This document shows positions 1 through 9,819 of a stretch of DNA of 40,313 nucleotides, one piece after another. The translations under genes and the position numbers were made by a program. Position 1 is the first letter of the stretch; every line of letters begins with the position of its first letter. The stretch covers positions 1 through 40,313 of the forward strand of contig WELA01001312.1 in the NCBI GenBank assembly GCA_009602735.1, in the 5' to 3' direction. The notes beneath the pieces were generated by a model that saw only the letters and a list, made by a program, of their open reading frames with translations, had not been told where the DNA came from and searched no databases. This stretch comes from Mesotaenium endlicherianum (taxonomy: Eukaryota; Streptophyta; Zygnematophyceae; Zygnematales; Mesotaeniaceae).

Positions 1-77
1 TGTGTTCAAAGATCCTTGTCTTGAATAGATAAACTATTCTGTTTTACTAAGTACTTTATCTATCTGTTTTACTACAT

Positions 78-479
78 CTCCCCTTCCCTCCGCAGGATGT
101 CCTTCTGTGACTCACTGCGACTTCTCTGGGCATAATTGGAGGCCTCTTCCAATAGATCAAAGCCCTTGCCCAGCACTGCGTAGCGGTAGCTGCTGATTCT
201 CCTATGTTCTTCTTCAGGGTGCTACTTCCGCCTCTCCTCAGCTTGCCTCTCCTCCTCTGCCTTCTTGGCCTCCTCTGCAGCTTTTTTGTCCAGTTCTTTT
301 TGCCTCAGCCTGGCCTGTTCCTCCTCGTTCTTTTTCTTCTGTGCCTCCCGCTGTTGTTGGAGTCGTTGTGATTCCCGAGCAAAGATGGAGGATGATTCGA
401 TGTTGTTACAACATTGCTAGTATTTTGCATGTGTCTCTTCCGCCCTTCTCTTCCTCTTAAGTTCCGACTTCTGAGTCAT
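78..479 (-). pseudogene. Remnant of the extra 3' ORF (ORF3) of element A'
   Basis: The minus strand from an ATG at 477-479 matches the start of the 548-residue ORF at 15205 in element A. The shared parts are the MTQKSELKRKRR-type opening, the long E/K/Q/R-rich coiled-coil stretch and the following SSYRY..LGKGFDLLEEA segment. The frame is broken by small changes, and homology ends near 78 after about 130 codons, so only the coiled-coil region is left. Finding it in the same place after pol in two copies shows that ORF3 belongs to the element and is not a chance neighbour. Confidence 0.75.
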
Positions 480-826
480 CCTACTCAATCATAAACACAA
501 TGCAGTTGGTGTAGTCATGATACTTTGCCGTTACTGAGTACCCTTGGTGGAGTAGAACGTGGTAGGGAGAGTGTAATACCTTGTGTGAGTGAGTATAAGA
601 GGAGGCTTGAGTCAGAGAGAAAAATGGAGTGTGAGCGCAAGTTGAGTGTGTCGAATGGTTGTATAAAAAGGTGCGTGGTTGATCCGGAGACGAAACACAC
701 TCCTCCAACTTTACTTTAAGGTGGACTGCCTGTCGCAACTGTCAATACTGTCACTAACTAGCACGTGCCCCTCCAACTTACATAGAGACACCTCTTTTCA
801 CCTTCCCATGTCTACTGAAATGATGG
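480..826 (-). other. Spacer between pol and ORF3 of element A'
   Basis: No protein is visible. Read on the minus strand, it holds two purine-rich AAGTTGGAGG motifs (ending near 772 and 708), a TGACAG repeat cluster between them, and a TATACA box-like site. The same parts occur in the same order at 14888-15204 in element A, so the spacer is a conserved element component. Confidence 0.6.
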
Positions 827-1153
827 TTAGGAAAGTTTGCCAGCCGCCCGAAGGTGGAACCGCGTCAACGCCCTTTTGGCATTGGTTAGCTGGTCTTTAC
901 ATTCCCAAGTGTTTCGAGGGGCATCGTAACCCTTCCATCTGACCAGGTACTTCATGACATATTTCGATGATCGACGGACAGAGCGAGCGTCTAAAATTTC
1001 CTCAACCTCATATTTCTTAGGGTCACCATCCTTGACAGTGGAGACCAATCCCGGTTGGGCAAGTAACCGCCCTGTGAACATTGTGTCACCTTTGATGTAC
1101 GGTTCCAAGAAGGAGACATTAATGACTGGGTGACCCTTGTAGTCCGCTGACAT
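827..1153 (-). pseudogene. Integrase C-terminal part and chromodomain (A')
   Basis: The 108-residue frame opens inside the integrase tail (GHPVINVSFLEPYIKGD) and runs into a chromodomain: YEVEEILDAR, then KYLVRWKGYDAPRNTWE, then a helix-like end. The YLVRWKGY and NTWE motifs are hallmarks of chromovirus integrase chromodomains, which are known in that family to bind modified histone tails and steer integration. This domain is intact here, whereas the equivalent in element A has a 1-base frameshift at about 14759. Upstream it is cut off from the integrase core by frame breaks between 1154 and 1363. Confidence 0.85.
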
Positions 1154-1363
1154 GTACAGTTTCTAAGCATTCTCACCCACACTGCGCACCACCGAATATG
1201 GACCGGCCCAGATTAGACCAAGCTTTTTCTTGACCACAACAGGCGGGTACAGGTGTTGAGAATGCAGTTTGACCAAATCGCCCTTAGAAGATGTCAGCTC
1301 TCCCCGGTGCTGATTAGCGTATTTTTGTTGATTTTCTTGGACTGTGTGCAGGTTTGTCAGGAC

Positions 1364-2212
1364 TTATGATAGTGTGTGAGCAACCTCCAGAGTTAGCTGG
1401 AGAGACACCGAATTGTCAATCCCGTCAGGGTGAGTTAAAGACTCCCCTAGCACATTTGAAGGAGACTTAGGGACTCTACCCAGACTGAGTTCAAACAGGG
1501 TCTTTCCCGTTGACGCGTGCACCGCACTGTTGACCGCAAAGTGAATTTGAGGCAACACGTCATTCCAATTGTCTTGTTTTATTTTAATATATGCTCTCAG
1601 CACCTCTTGCGGAACTCGGTTAGTTCTTTCAGTCTGCCCATCACTTTGAGGGTGGTTGGCTGTGCTGAGCAGCTGTTTGACTCCCATTAACCCCATGAAA
1701 GCTCTCCAGAACTTAGAGGTAAATTTTGAGTCTGTGTTTGAGATGATATTGGAGGGGAGCCCATGTTGGCATACTGCATGGTTATAGAACTGTCTCGCAG
1801 TTTTGAGTGCAGTCACTTTGGCAGTGGTGGCGATGAAAATGACCATTTTTGTCAGTTTATCCACTACTACCAGTATCAAATCATGCCCATTGGCAAATCT
1901 TGGTGATGTTCCCACCCAATCCATAGATATTGTTTCCCAGCGTCCACCTGGGATGGGCAGTGGTTGTAGGAGACCTCCGAGTGGTGTGTGCCTAGACATA
2001 TTTCTCTGACATTGATCACATGACTCAACATATTTCAAGACCTCCCGAGGCAACCCATCCCTATGATAATGTTTTGCCAGTTTGCCAACAGTTTGGGCCT
2101 GCCCCAAATGCCCACCCAGTAAACTGTCATGTGCTTGACTCAGTAAGAGAGACCTTATTACCAAGTTATTAGGAATGACCAGCTTCAACGTGCCTGAAGT
2201 GGTTTCTGTCAC
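1364..2212 (-). pseudogene. Integrase core (A'), zinc-binding and DDE domains
   Basis: Over 282 residues the order is an HHCC zinc-binding domain ([11 protein letters not shown] ... CDQCQRN), a catalytic core with the first Asp in ISMDWVG, the second in IISNTDSKF and the Glu in HPQSDGQTERTNR, then the start of the C-terminal region. The second Asp sits in NTD where element A has DRD; the alignment places Asn where the catalytic Asp should be, so this copy is probably dead. It is separated by frame breaks from the RNase H upstream and the chromodomain downstream. Confidence 0.88.
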
Positions 2213-2473
2213 CCAGACGCCTTCCTTAAGTCTTTAGCCAAGTGCAGTAGTAGGACACACACAATCCGTGGGGCTTGGCTCAAATGTTGGGTCAGAAAGG
2301 TAGTTTTTCTTAAGTTGTTCAAGGAAGGACGTTTTGACCTTTAGTGAAGTGAGTGCGCAAAGGACCTAATCTATAGCATGCTGACTGAAGCTCCTTTCTT
2401 GCAAGTCAAGTCTTCTAGAGAGTGCATCAACAGGATTCAACTTCCCTGGTTTATAGTCAATCTGGACTTGGAA

Positions 2474-2902
2474 CTATTCCAGCATCTGGCTCCAGCAGTT
2501 CTCCCTCCTTGACAACTCAGACTTTCTCTGAAAGTGAGTCAGAGCTAGATGATCTGTGATCGCCTTGAAAGCTTTACCATGTAAGTATGCTCTCCACTGG
2601 TTAAGCACATGAATGATAGCAAGCAGCTCTTTATTGTGCACAGAATAGTTAATGTCAGCTTGGTTAAATTTCATAGAATCATATCGCACAGGGTGCCACT
2701 CGTGCCGGACCTTACCATCCTTGGTGGTTTTGTCAGCAGTCTGCAACAAAATAGCACCCAAGGCAAAGTCAGAAGCATCAGTAACCACCTGCACCGGTTT
2801 GCTGGGGTCATACACGGCCAAGACTAGAGCATAACAAAGAGCATCTTTAAGGGTCTGGAAGGCAGCGTGCTGCACTTCCCCCCACACATACTCTATTGTC
2901 AT
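2474..2902 (-). pseudogene. RNase H domain of pol (A')
   Basis: The 142-residue frame has the RT connection followed by the RNase H-like core: VVTDASDFALGAILLQ, then the conserved Glu-bearing [14 protein letters not shown] and the ITDHLAL motif. It runs parallel to residues in the single long pol frame of element A. The segment from 2903 to 3230, which holds the end of the RT palm and the thumb, is homologous but interrupted by stops. The TLKDALC region upstream of the core is the usual gypsy RT-RNase H linker. Confidence 0.87.
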
Positions 2903-3230
2903 TCTTAGTAAGGTCAGTCAGTTTACTGGCCTTGGTAGAATAATTCTAAATAAACTTCCTATAGTAGTTAGCCAACCCAAGGAAGGATCTAACTTCAGAG
3001 CCAGACTTTGGTACTAGCCAGTCCCTTATGGTCTACACTTTCTTAAGATCTACACTGATGCCTTCTTTACTGACAACTTGGCCTAAGAATTCAATACGTT
3101 CCTTAAAGAAATCACACTTGCTCATTTTAGCATATAACTGATTTCTTCTCAAAGTGTCCATGATTGTCTTTAAGTGTTTAGCATGCAGAGCTTCACCTAT
3201 AGAGAAGATTAAAATATCATTTAAAAAGAC

Positions 3231-3611
3231 TTATCCAAAGTCAGGTCTCAAAATGTCATTCATAGCACCTATGAAGGTTGCGGGAGCATTAGTGCGTCCA
3301 AATGGCATCACATTAAACTTATAGTGTCCATAACGAGTGCGGAAGGCGGTCTTGTGTGCATCTATCTCATTAACTCTGATTTGACGATGACCACTCTTGA
3401 GATCTATCTCACTAAACACTTCAGCACCACACAGGGTATCAAGCATGTCCTTGATGATGGATAAAGCGTACTTATTCTTTACTGTAATTCTGTTAAGAGC
3501 TGTGTAATCAACGCACACCAACATACTTCCATCCTTTTTCTTAACAAATAGGATGAGTGCGCCATAAGGTGATATATTGGGAAATATAACCATTTTCTTG
3601 AAGCTTTGCAA
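3231..3611 (-). pseudogene. Reverse transcriptase fingers and palm (A')
   Basis: The 126-residue frame holds [37 protein letters not shown] and [18 protein letters not shown], the ordered blocks of a gypsy reverse transcriptase. The frame ends before the FLDD catalytic block, which in this copy is destroyed by stops just downstream (about 3190-3230). Single changes such as SGHRQIR for SGYHQIR mark decay. It copies the element RNA in intact relatives. Confidence 0.88.
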
Positions 3612-3736
3612 TCCGTATTTTCAACTCTTCGCTCTCCACATAAAACAAGCTATAAGTGTGTTGCCAGGGTGGCTGACTCCCAAGTAATCTATCGTATGAT
3701 GCACTTCCCTCTTAGAAGGTGTGCCTGGAGGCATAT

Positions 3737-4381
3737 TCAACACATCAGTACACTGAGCAATAATTTTTGAGCAGTATGGTGCTCCGAAGGCCTAACCTTT
3801 TTCTCCACCACTTCTTCAGGTTGAGGAGGTACCTCTCTTAGCAGCAGACAGAACACTCTGTCTTCCTTCTGGTTCCAGCTTTCGATGAACTCAATTGCAT
3901 TCAGCAATTTGCATCCCCCTAGAAGGTTCTTCTTTTCCTTCATTCGCCATTCATACAGGACAAGAGGAAGAGCACTGGTGGGTGCCAAGTGAGTATGCCC
4001 ATCATTGGCTCCTCTCACTTAAAATGTACCTCTGCTCCAACACACTTCAGCTTGATGTCTGTTAAGCCAGGACCTGCCTAGCACGAGATCATAACAGCCA
4101 GTATTGAGTTCCTCAAAAGTAAGCGTTTCAGTTAGAACTGCAATGCCATAACCTAACTGGACCTCAATAGACATGGTAATACTTCCTCCCGAGATACTCG
4201 AGGCATCTCCAAGGAATAATTTTCTATTCCCTTGGGCTACAGTAGGCAGCCTTAGCCGCTTATCTAAATTCTTATGGATAAAAGTATGTGACGCCCCTCC
4301 GTCAACAACTGCCCTCACCTTCCTACCTGCAATCATGCAATGCATAGGATGGGGGAGACTGTCTTTTCCTGACTTTTGCAT
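3737..4381 (-). pseudogene. Retroviral-type aspartic protease and linker (A')
   Basis: The protease lies at 4019-4381, with [11 protein letters not shown] as the active-site loop, then a flap region and the family sequence [15 protein letters not shown] near its end. A stop and frame change near 4018 separate it from the linker (3737-4018), which continues the same protein as judged by element A. The active-site triplet reads D-G-G, not the usual D-[ST]-G; element A shows the same, so this is a family trait rather than random decay. Protease cuts the gag-pol polyprotein in active relatives. Confidence 0.8.
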
Positions 4382-4547
4382 TTTTCTCCTGATTTAGCAA
4401 AGAAATGTTGGACATCTGGTGGAACAAAATCACCCAAAGTGTGCACCCTCTGAGAATCTATATTGCTGATGGTCTCCTTTATCTAGTCGTTAGGCATGCA
4501 TAATAAATCCAGTTCAGCAGGACCCGTAATACCTGCTACGAGGGCAG

Positions 4548-5870
4548 CTAGTGACCACCTTGAGAGTGACCACCTCTTCCTCTAGACTGTATAGCATTAT
4601 ACTCATACCCATATTCATCACCCTGATTATCCCCAGCCTGGTCTCCTTCAATTGCATTGTAGGAATCGTTGGGCTTTTTGACTATCTTAGACACCAAAGC
4701 ATTACTCTGGCGCTTGTGATTTGAACTGCTGCTGATCCCAGGCATCAGCGTCCTGAATCAATTCTGCCCGTTTCTCATACTTCTTCTCAGCAAAATAACC
4801 AGAGACCTCGGATTTCAAGCCATACCTGATGTATGCTATCCTATACCACTTTGACAAGTCTGGCTGCTTCATCATGTTCTCTTGGAACTTCTCAGGAAAC
4901 TCAGCAACTGAAGTGGTGAGCTTCAGTGTCAGGGAGATCATCGCATAGATAGCTTTCTCCTATTGGTTGATGACGTCAAACTTCTCATGCAACATCTCAA
5001 CAAACTCTACCCAAGTAGGGTCACCAAGTTGCAGAGCCTTACGCTCTCCTTTCCAATACAGCCACCAGTCTGCTACACTGCCTTTCAGTCGAGCACCAGT
5101 GTGCCTGATCATCTCGTGATCCTGCAGCTCTGGGTAGTTCTCCAGCCACTGCTCAACATCAGCGAGAAACTTAATCAGGTAATAATTTTTGTTTTCCTCA
5201 GGGTCATAGTTCTGGGGAGGTTTTGGTTTAGGCTTACTAGGCCCTCTGCCACCACCATCAGTGGTTTGAGAACCAGTTGGTTTCTGTCCCGCAGCAGAGA
5301 AATTATGATTCTTTTCTCCTCCTGTTGGGACTGATACATGCCCGCCATTTGCGATTGCATTTGCACAAACAATGCTCCCAAATCTACACCCTGAGGTGGG
5401 AGTCTAGCAAATGCAGCAGCAGCAGTGGCGTCCACTTGCTGAGGAGCGTCCCCCGCAGACCCTCTCCCTCCTGCAGCAGCAATTCCTGCCGCATTCAGCT
5501 GGCCACAAATTCGACCTAGAGGTACATTGACTTGTACAGCAGCAGGTGGGTTTAGAACATTGGCCCTTGTTGCCATAAGTTCCTCAACAGTGCGCTCGTG
5601 CGCTGGCTGTCCTTCCCTCCTTTTTGTATCGTCAGCAGCTTTTGGTAATCGTTCAGCTTCTGATCTGACTCTCTCCTCTTGAGCCTGTTGTGCTGCAACC
5701 GCAGCAACAGCAGTTGCCTCTTGTGCAGCTTCTCTAGCTGCAGTATCTGCCCCTGCTTCAGAGTAGGTACGGGTTCCCGCTACATGGCTTTCAGCCTGGT
5801 TTTTGACATTCTTGTTATCCTGGTTCTCAATGTCTTGGGAGTTGCTAGTTTGAGACTTTGTCCTTACCAT
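4548..5870 (-). pseudogene. gag of element A'
   Basis: The start ATG at 5868-5870 opens MVRTKSQTSNSQ, followed by an Ala/Glu-rich region (residues 30-150). A frameshift near 5200 moves the reading into another frame that holds the retrotransposon gag core (ADWWLYWKGERKALQLGD), which then meets a TAG stop at 4960-4962. The end of gag continues at 4702-4941 (KWYRIAYIRYGLKSE) and 4548-4745, an acidic then Arg/Gly-rich tail. The CCHC knuckle found in element A is not seen here. Gag forms the particle in active relatives. This copy keeps the gag core that element A has lost. Confidence 0.85.
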
Positions 5871-5881
5871 ACAAAGAAGAC

Positions 5882-5904
5882 TGTGATAACTGCTTCGATA
5901 CCAC
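5882..5904 (-). promoter_or_regulatory. Primer-binding site of A' (initiator tRNA-Met-like)
   Basis: Directly after the LTR end, with a 1-base gap, the minus strand reads TGGTATCGAAGCAG. Plant LTR elements commonly use TGGTATCAGAGC-type sites, complementary to the 3' end of initiator tRNA-Met. The match is good over the first seven bases. It also fixes the LTR boundary at 5905. Confidence 0.7.
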
Positions 5905-6611
5905 TGAAATGAATCGCCTTACCAAAGAGGCGATAGATAATTAATGAAGATCTTTATATCAGCAAGTAATCTTCATGGTATTTTCTGATATTTGATTAAA
6001 CAGCAAAAGACAACACACTAGCAGTGAACAATGCTCGTAAGTCAAATGCAAGTAAACTAGCATGAATAATGCAATCAGTAAACTCATACATAGGCAAGGC
6101 TAGAAGGCAGTGCCTATCAATGGCTTCTCGCCTTGGATTCAAGTCTCTCTCAGTAAGCTGTACCGGAGAGTTGGCCTCGTTTCCGAATGCCTAACTCGAG
6201 AGCAATCGCTAGGATATGTATGGGGAATGCGTTAACTGTTCAACGGCAAGTGCGATGGCACCGGCTACCCGAGAGTTAACCACGCTGGCAGGACCTCGAT
6301 TAACCAAATACACCGCCATTTCCCATCATCTCGAATCGCCATCTATCTTAGGGATGTCATCTGGCCATTCATCTAGCATACCACACTTAGATGCATATCT
6401 AGGCAGTTTGCTGCTACCGAGTACGGAAGTCAAAGAATGTGTCAACAAGCTGACTTGAGTTGACTTAAGCCTGCTGCTTCCGCCTGAGTCATTAAACTAA
6501 TAATTATATCAATTCAGCAAACTGAATGTTGATTAAAGTTCAGCACGCTGAACTTAATTAACTTTTATATTTAAATGAATACTATATCTACCAACATACT
6601 GATTAATTACA
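5905..6611 (-). repeat. 5' LTR of element A'
   Basis: A 707-bp LTR on the minus strand that begins TGTAATTAATCAG and ends TTTCA, so it has TG...CA ends. It is homologous to 9163-9785, 16937-17392 and 17393-18083. Two short hairpins lie near its start: arms 6536-6543/6548-6555 and 6512-6517/6522-6527, each with a 4-base loop. A TATAAAGATC box is found in its downstream half (plus-strand complement near 5953). It abuts element B at 6612. Confidence 0.88.
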
Positions 6612-6740
6612 GATAACGACTTTCACATAATCGCTGACTGAGATAACTCAGTCCTTTGGTCGGAGAGTTAACGTTGACCTTCCGTACCTGGGCGACCGTA
6701 ACTTGCGCTGCACGTGCGGCACTATCGAGTGGATAGCAGT
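6612..6740 (-). repeat. Left copy of element B terminal repeat
   Basis: Matches 20036-20170 in the same orientation: shared words include GATAACGACTTT, GTCCTTTGGTCGG, CCGTACCTGGGCG and ACTTGCGCTGC. Similarity fades past about 6740. The left side is cut by the A' LTR, so the true LTR end is not visible. Confidence 0.7.
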
Positions 6741-7494
6741 CGCGATATTAATCGTATGCAATATGTTATGTTATTTCAAGTAGTTTAGCAAATAAATATG
6801 GGATATGCTACGTGCTGTGTATGTATTTAACTATCTAAAAAATATTGTTGCTATGCTGATGTAACCTGTAGAATGCTTTAGCTATAATTACAACAGTATC
6901 CATGGCAACTCCAGACCACCTATAGAACGTTCTGCGCGCGTGCCGGTGAGGGAAGCAGTAATCTATCCCTAAATTTCTGACTATTCGTGATTGCGACTCT
7001 GGTAGGTGGTAGTGCTAGCATCTATTATGGATTGATGGCTATAGCTATGCTTACTTGTGCTGTATGTGGGTTTGCTAGAAGCAATATTTGCTATGCCGCT
7101 TGCTGTCGTGCCTAACAGCGTCGGACCCCTAGCACGTGCGTTGCTTCTCTGCACGTGTGCCTTCAACCTGGTCGACGTGTCGGCGGTCCCTTTCATGTGC
7201 AAGAATCCCCTGGTTGTTTGGTCGGTGCGTTGCTGCACGTGGGAAACCGACTGGATTGATGGACCCGTGCACATGTGTCAGTAGCGGACTGGCTTGGTGT
7301 TGACCCATTCTTGGTCTTTTTGCACTTGCATCATGCGGTGAAGCATCCCACTCTCAGTGCTTCCCATGCTCAACCAGTTCCTCCTGCCACACTACCAACA
7401 CTTAGTAGAAATTTTCAAAAAGTTATCTTATACTCAGCTTCCCTTGCACCCCTCCCTTTCAGCTGAGGCATCCGTGCCTTTCAGCTGCAAACTT
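6741..7494. other. Non-coding part of element B (probable LTR or 3' UTR)
   Basis: No protein homology is seen on either strand. It lies between the terminal-repeat segment of B and the stop side of its pol, the place where the 3' UTR and 3' LTR of a minus-strand element should be. The first 150 bases are AT-rich. I cannot set LTR limits here. Confidence 0.4.
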
Positions 7495-7740
7495 CTATCT
7501 CTTGGCTCTATGGCTGGGGTTTTTAGGAAGGCAGTCAGGACATTCCCATCGTCCTGCCATAATCTCTTCTTCACCAATGCGGAAGGTGGGCCAACGGGCA
7601 CTACATTTATCCCAAGTTACAATTGCTCTTTGATCATCCAGTACTTTGCAGCTGACATAAGGCATGGCTAGCACCATTTCCTCAGGCATAGACTTAACCG
7701 TAGAGATATTAGCACAGCGAGCAGCTATGCACGTGATCAC
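7495..7740 (-). pseudogene. Degenerate PHD finger at the end of element B pol
   Basis: The 81-residue frame follows the integrase tail of B. Residues read SCKVLDD ... WDKCSARWPTFRIGE ... AGRWECPDC. The spacing fits a C4HC3 PHD finger: Cys-x2-[Leu], then [Trp]-x2-Cys-x4-[Pro]-x2-[Arg], then 12 residues and Cys-x2-Cys with the conserved Trp just before. Brackets mark four of eight zinc ligands that have been replaced; three of them are one base change away from the expected residue. PHD fingers in intact proteins read histone H3 tails, so the part would play the role of the chromodomain of elements A and C. It is certainly not functional now. Confidence 0.55.
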
Positions 7741-8750
7741 TCATGGTCTTACCATCAGAACCTTCCAGTTCCAACACAAAATTGTCGAACGCATGTTTCA
7801 CTAGTAAGATCACTGCAACTGAACTAGAGTCGATGGTGGTCTTGGTGTGGCGCTTGCGGTGCACAAAGTCTCCTTCCTGGATCTGCGTCATTTGCAGGCG
7901 GTAGCTCCCATCTCGCGTCTTGGCGTAACGCTGCGTGTCTCTTTTCTGTGCAATTTTTAGATTGTCCAGGGCAGCAGGCATCATGCGCTCAAATAACGCC
8001 GTACGGCGTACCATGACCTTTAGCAGTCATCAGGGTTGTCCAGGTCTTTCACCTGCTCAATCTCCTGCTTGATTAAGCTGGGCACAACTGGACTTTTGCC
8101 AAACACGATTTGAGAAGGCGAGTAATTTGCCAAAGCAGCTTGCTTACTAAATCTGTAACCCATAACCAGCCGTGGCAGGGCCAGATCCCAATTACGCTTA
8201 TCGTACTCAAGGCAAAATTTGCGCAATGCAGACTGAATGGTTTGCACCATCCGTTCTACTAGACCATCTTCTTATGGGTGGTCTCTAGATGTAGTGCGCT
8301 GGTCAATGAAGCATCTGTCCAAGAGTTTCTGAAAAGATTCTTGGAACTTAGACCCTTGGTCTGTCAGCACTTCTGCTGGAGCTCCATGACGTACAATAAC
8401 ACCGTTGAGGAGCGCTTCCGCGGTCCCCAAGCTCTTCTTAGCAATTAGAGATGCAACCTCTATCCACTTAGAGGAATGCTCAATCATGACCACAATGTAC
8501 TTGTTACCTCGCTTGGACCGCGGTAGCTCACGTGCGAGATTGCAGCTCCATCGGTAGCCTAAGCCCATGGCAGAGGTTGCAGGTGTGGGTTTTGCTGTGT
8601 AAAACCAGTCTTGACGCGACCACAGCTTTGGCAGGCTTTGATCACATCCTCACACTGCTGCTTCATGCCCCTCCACAAGTAAGACAGCTCCAGAAGACTG
8701 TATGTCTTCTTGACACCATAGTGTCCAGTATTCTCGTGCATTTCCAGCAT
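7709..8750 (-). pseudogene. Integrase of element B
   Basis: In order: HHCC zinc-binding domain at 8559-8750 (MHENTGHYGVKKT ... CQSCGRVK), catalytic core at 8272-8568 (RSKRGNKYIVVMIEHSSKW and VLTDQGSKF), the rest of the core at 8020-8250 (DGLVERMVQ with the Glu), and the C-terminal region at 7709-8014 ending in DHVHSCSLC. The first catalytic Asp is Asn in SCNLARELP. A TAA stop interrupts the HPQ-DGLVER block near 8270. It belongs to a gypsy group distinct from the chromodomain elements A and C, as the sequence around each catalytic motif differs from theirs. Confidence 0.85.
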
Positions 8751-8771
8751 CAGAGCTCGCCTTTCGGTGGG

Positions 8772-9000
8772 TTATGGCACCAACTTCTCATGACCAGTTT
8801 CTTCAATCTTGAATAGGTTATTGCGTTTCCAGCAAAACCTTTTTGCTCGATGGCTAACCTGGTCCTTCTCTTTCACAAATAATCCCTCCATGTGGGCTCC
8901 CGTCTTCAGCCAGTGCATACTGGCTTGATCTTTGCTATAGTCTCTCACAAATTTACGATGGTATCCGCTTAACCCTAACAGAGCTTTTAGCTTAGACACA
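8772..9000 (-). pseudogene. RT thumb fragment of element B
   Basis: The frame starts SKLKALLGLSGYHRKFVRDYSK, the conserved block after the RT palm of gypsy elements (compare [17 protein letters not shown] in element A), and continues for about 50 residues into the RT-RNase H region with decay. The RNase H core proper is not recognisable, so pol has an internal deletion before the integrase. Upstream the gene stops abruptly at 9001, where an LTR fragment of another family begins. Confidence 0.75.
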
Positions 9001-9001
9001 T

Positions 9002-9162
9002 TGTGATGAATCAGTTCATTATTTATTGAAGTAATCGCATGTATAAATACTACACTGCCTAAGTATCATGTCCATATACTCACATACGCAAGTTCATTTA
9101 AATGAATGTATGTCGATGTAATGCGAGTTTACTTTGTCAAAAAGGTCAGCAGGATGACTTTT
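9002..9162 (+). repeat. Fragment of an LTR related to that at 37161
   Basis: Starts TGTGATGAATCAGTTCATT directly after element B coding sequence and matches 37161-37354 up to GGTCAGCAGGATGACTTT. The 37161 copy has an extra internal repeat of about 33 bases. The fragment then joins the 5' LTR of element A at 9163. The rest of this LTR is not found on the other side of element A. Confidence 0.75.
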
Positions 9163-9785
9163 TGTAATGAATCTGTATATTAGTAGATACAATATTCATT
9201 TGAATATAATAGTTGTTAAGTTCAGCCTACTGAACTTTATGTAGTATTGAGTCTGCTGGACTTCATATAATTATCAGCTTAAGGACTCAGCCGGAAGCAG
9301 CAGGCTGAAGCCAACTTAAATCATTCTTGACACATTCTTTGACAGCCAGCTGACTTCCGTACTCGGTAGCAGCGAACTGCCTCGATATGCATCTAAGTGC
9401 GGTATGCTAGATGAATGGCCCTATGATGGTGCCATCGCACTGCCCGTTGAACAGTAAACTCATTCCATGTACATATGCTAGGCATTGCTCTCGAGTTCGG
9501 CATTCGGAAACAAGGCCAACTCTCTGGTACAGCTTACTGAGAGAGATCTGAATCCAAGGCGAGAAGCCATTGATACGCACTGTCTTTCAACCTTGCTTAT
9601 GTATGAGTCTACTGGTTGCATTATTGATGCTAGTTTACTTGCATTTGACTTACGACTATCATTCACTGCTAGGGTGTTGTCCTTTGCTGTTAAATCAATT
9701 AACGAACAATACCATAAAGATTACTTGCTGATATAAAGATCTTTATTAATTGTTAATCGCCTATTTGGCAAGTCGATTCATTTCA
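9163..9785 (+). repeat. 5' LTR of element A
   Basis: A 623-bp LTR that begins TGTAATGAATC and ends ATTTCA. A perfect hairpin AAGTTCAG-CCTA-CTGAACTT occupies 9218-9237. A TATAAAGATC motif near 9733 is a possible core promoter. Relative to the 3' LTR and the A' LTR it lacks a block after GAATGGCC (near 9420) that the minus-strand copies retain. Confidence 0.88.
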
Positions 9786-9806
9786 GTAATATCGGAGCAG
9801 TTATCA
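9786..9806 (+). promoter_or_regulatory. Primer-binding site of element A, decayed
   Basis: Lies immediately after the LTR end and reads GTAATATCGGAGCAG, the counterpart of GTGGTATCGAAGCAG in A'. The changed TGG start would weaken pairing with the tRNA CCA end. Confidence 0.6.
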
Positions 9807-9819
9807 CAGTCTTCTTTGT

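Larger units (their letters stand above)
78..6611 (-). mobile_element. Element A': decayed Ty3/gypsy chromovirus copy
   Basis: Reading on the minus strand, the order is LTR (5905-6611), primer-binding site, gag, protease, reverse transcriptase, RNase H, integrase, chromodomain, a spacer, and the start of an extra ORF that breaks off near 78. The same order is found in element A on the plus strand, and the two match base by base over long stretches. This copy has many frameshifts and stops, and no 3' LTR is seen. Beyond position 78 the sequence no longer matches element A, so the 3' part is deleted or rearranged. It is a fossil and cannot make its own proteins. Confidence 0.9.

Noticed and set aside
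6216..6458. Frames within the A-family LTRs (also 17600-17993 and 9485-9736)
   Set aside because: They are translations of LTR sequence and are not kept among copies.
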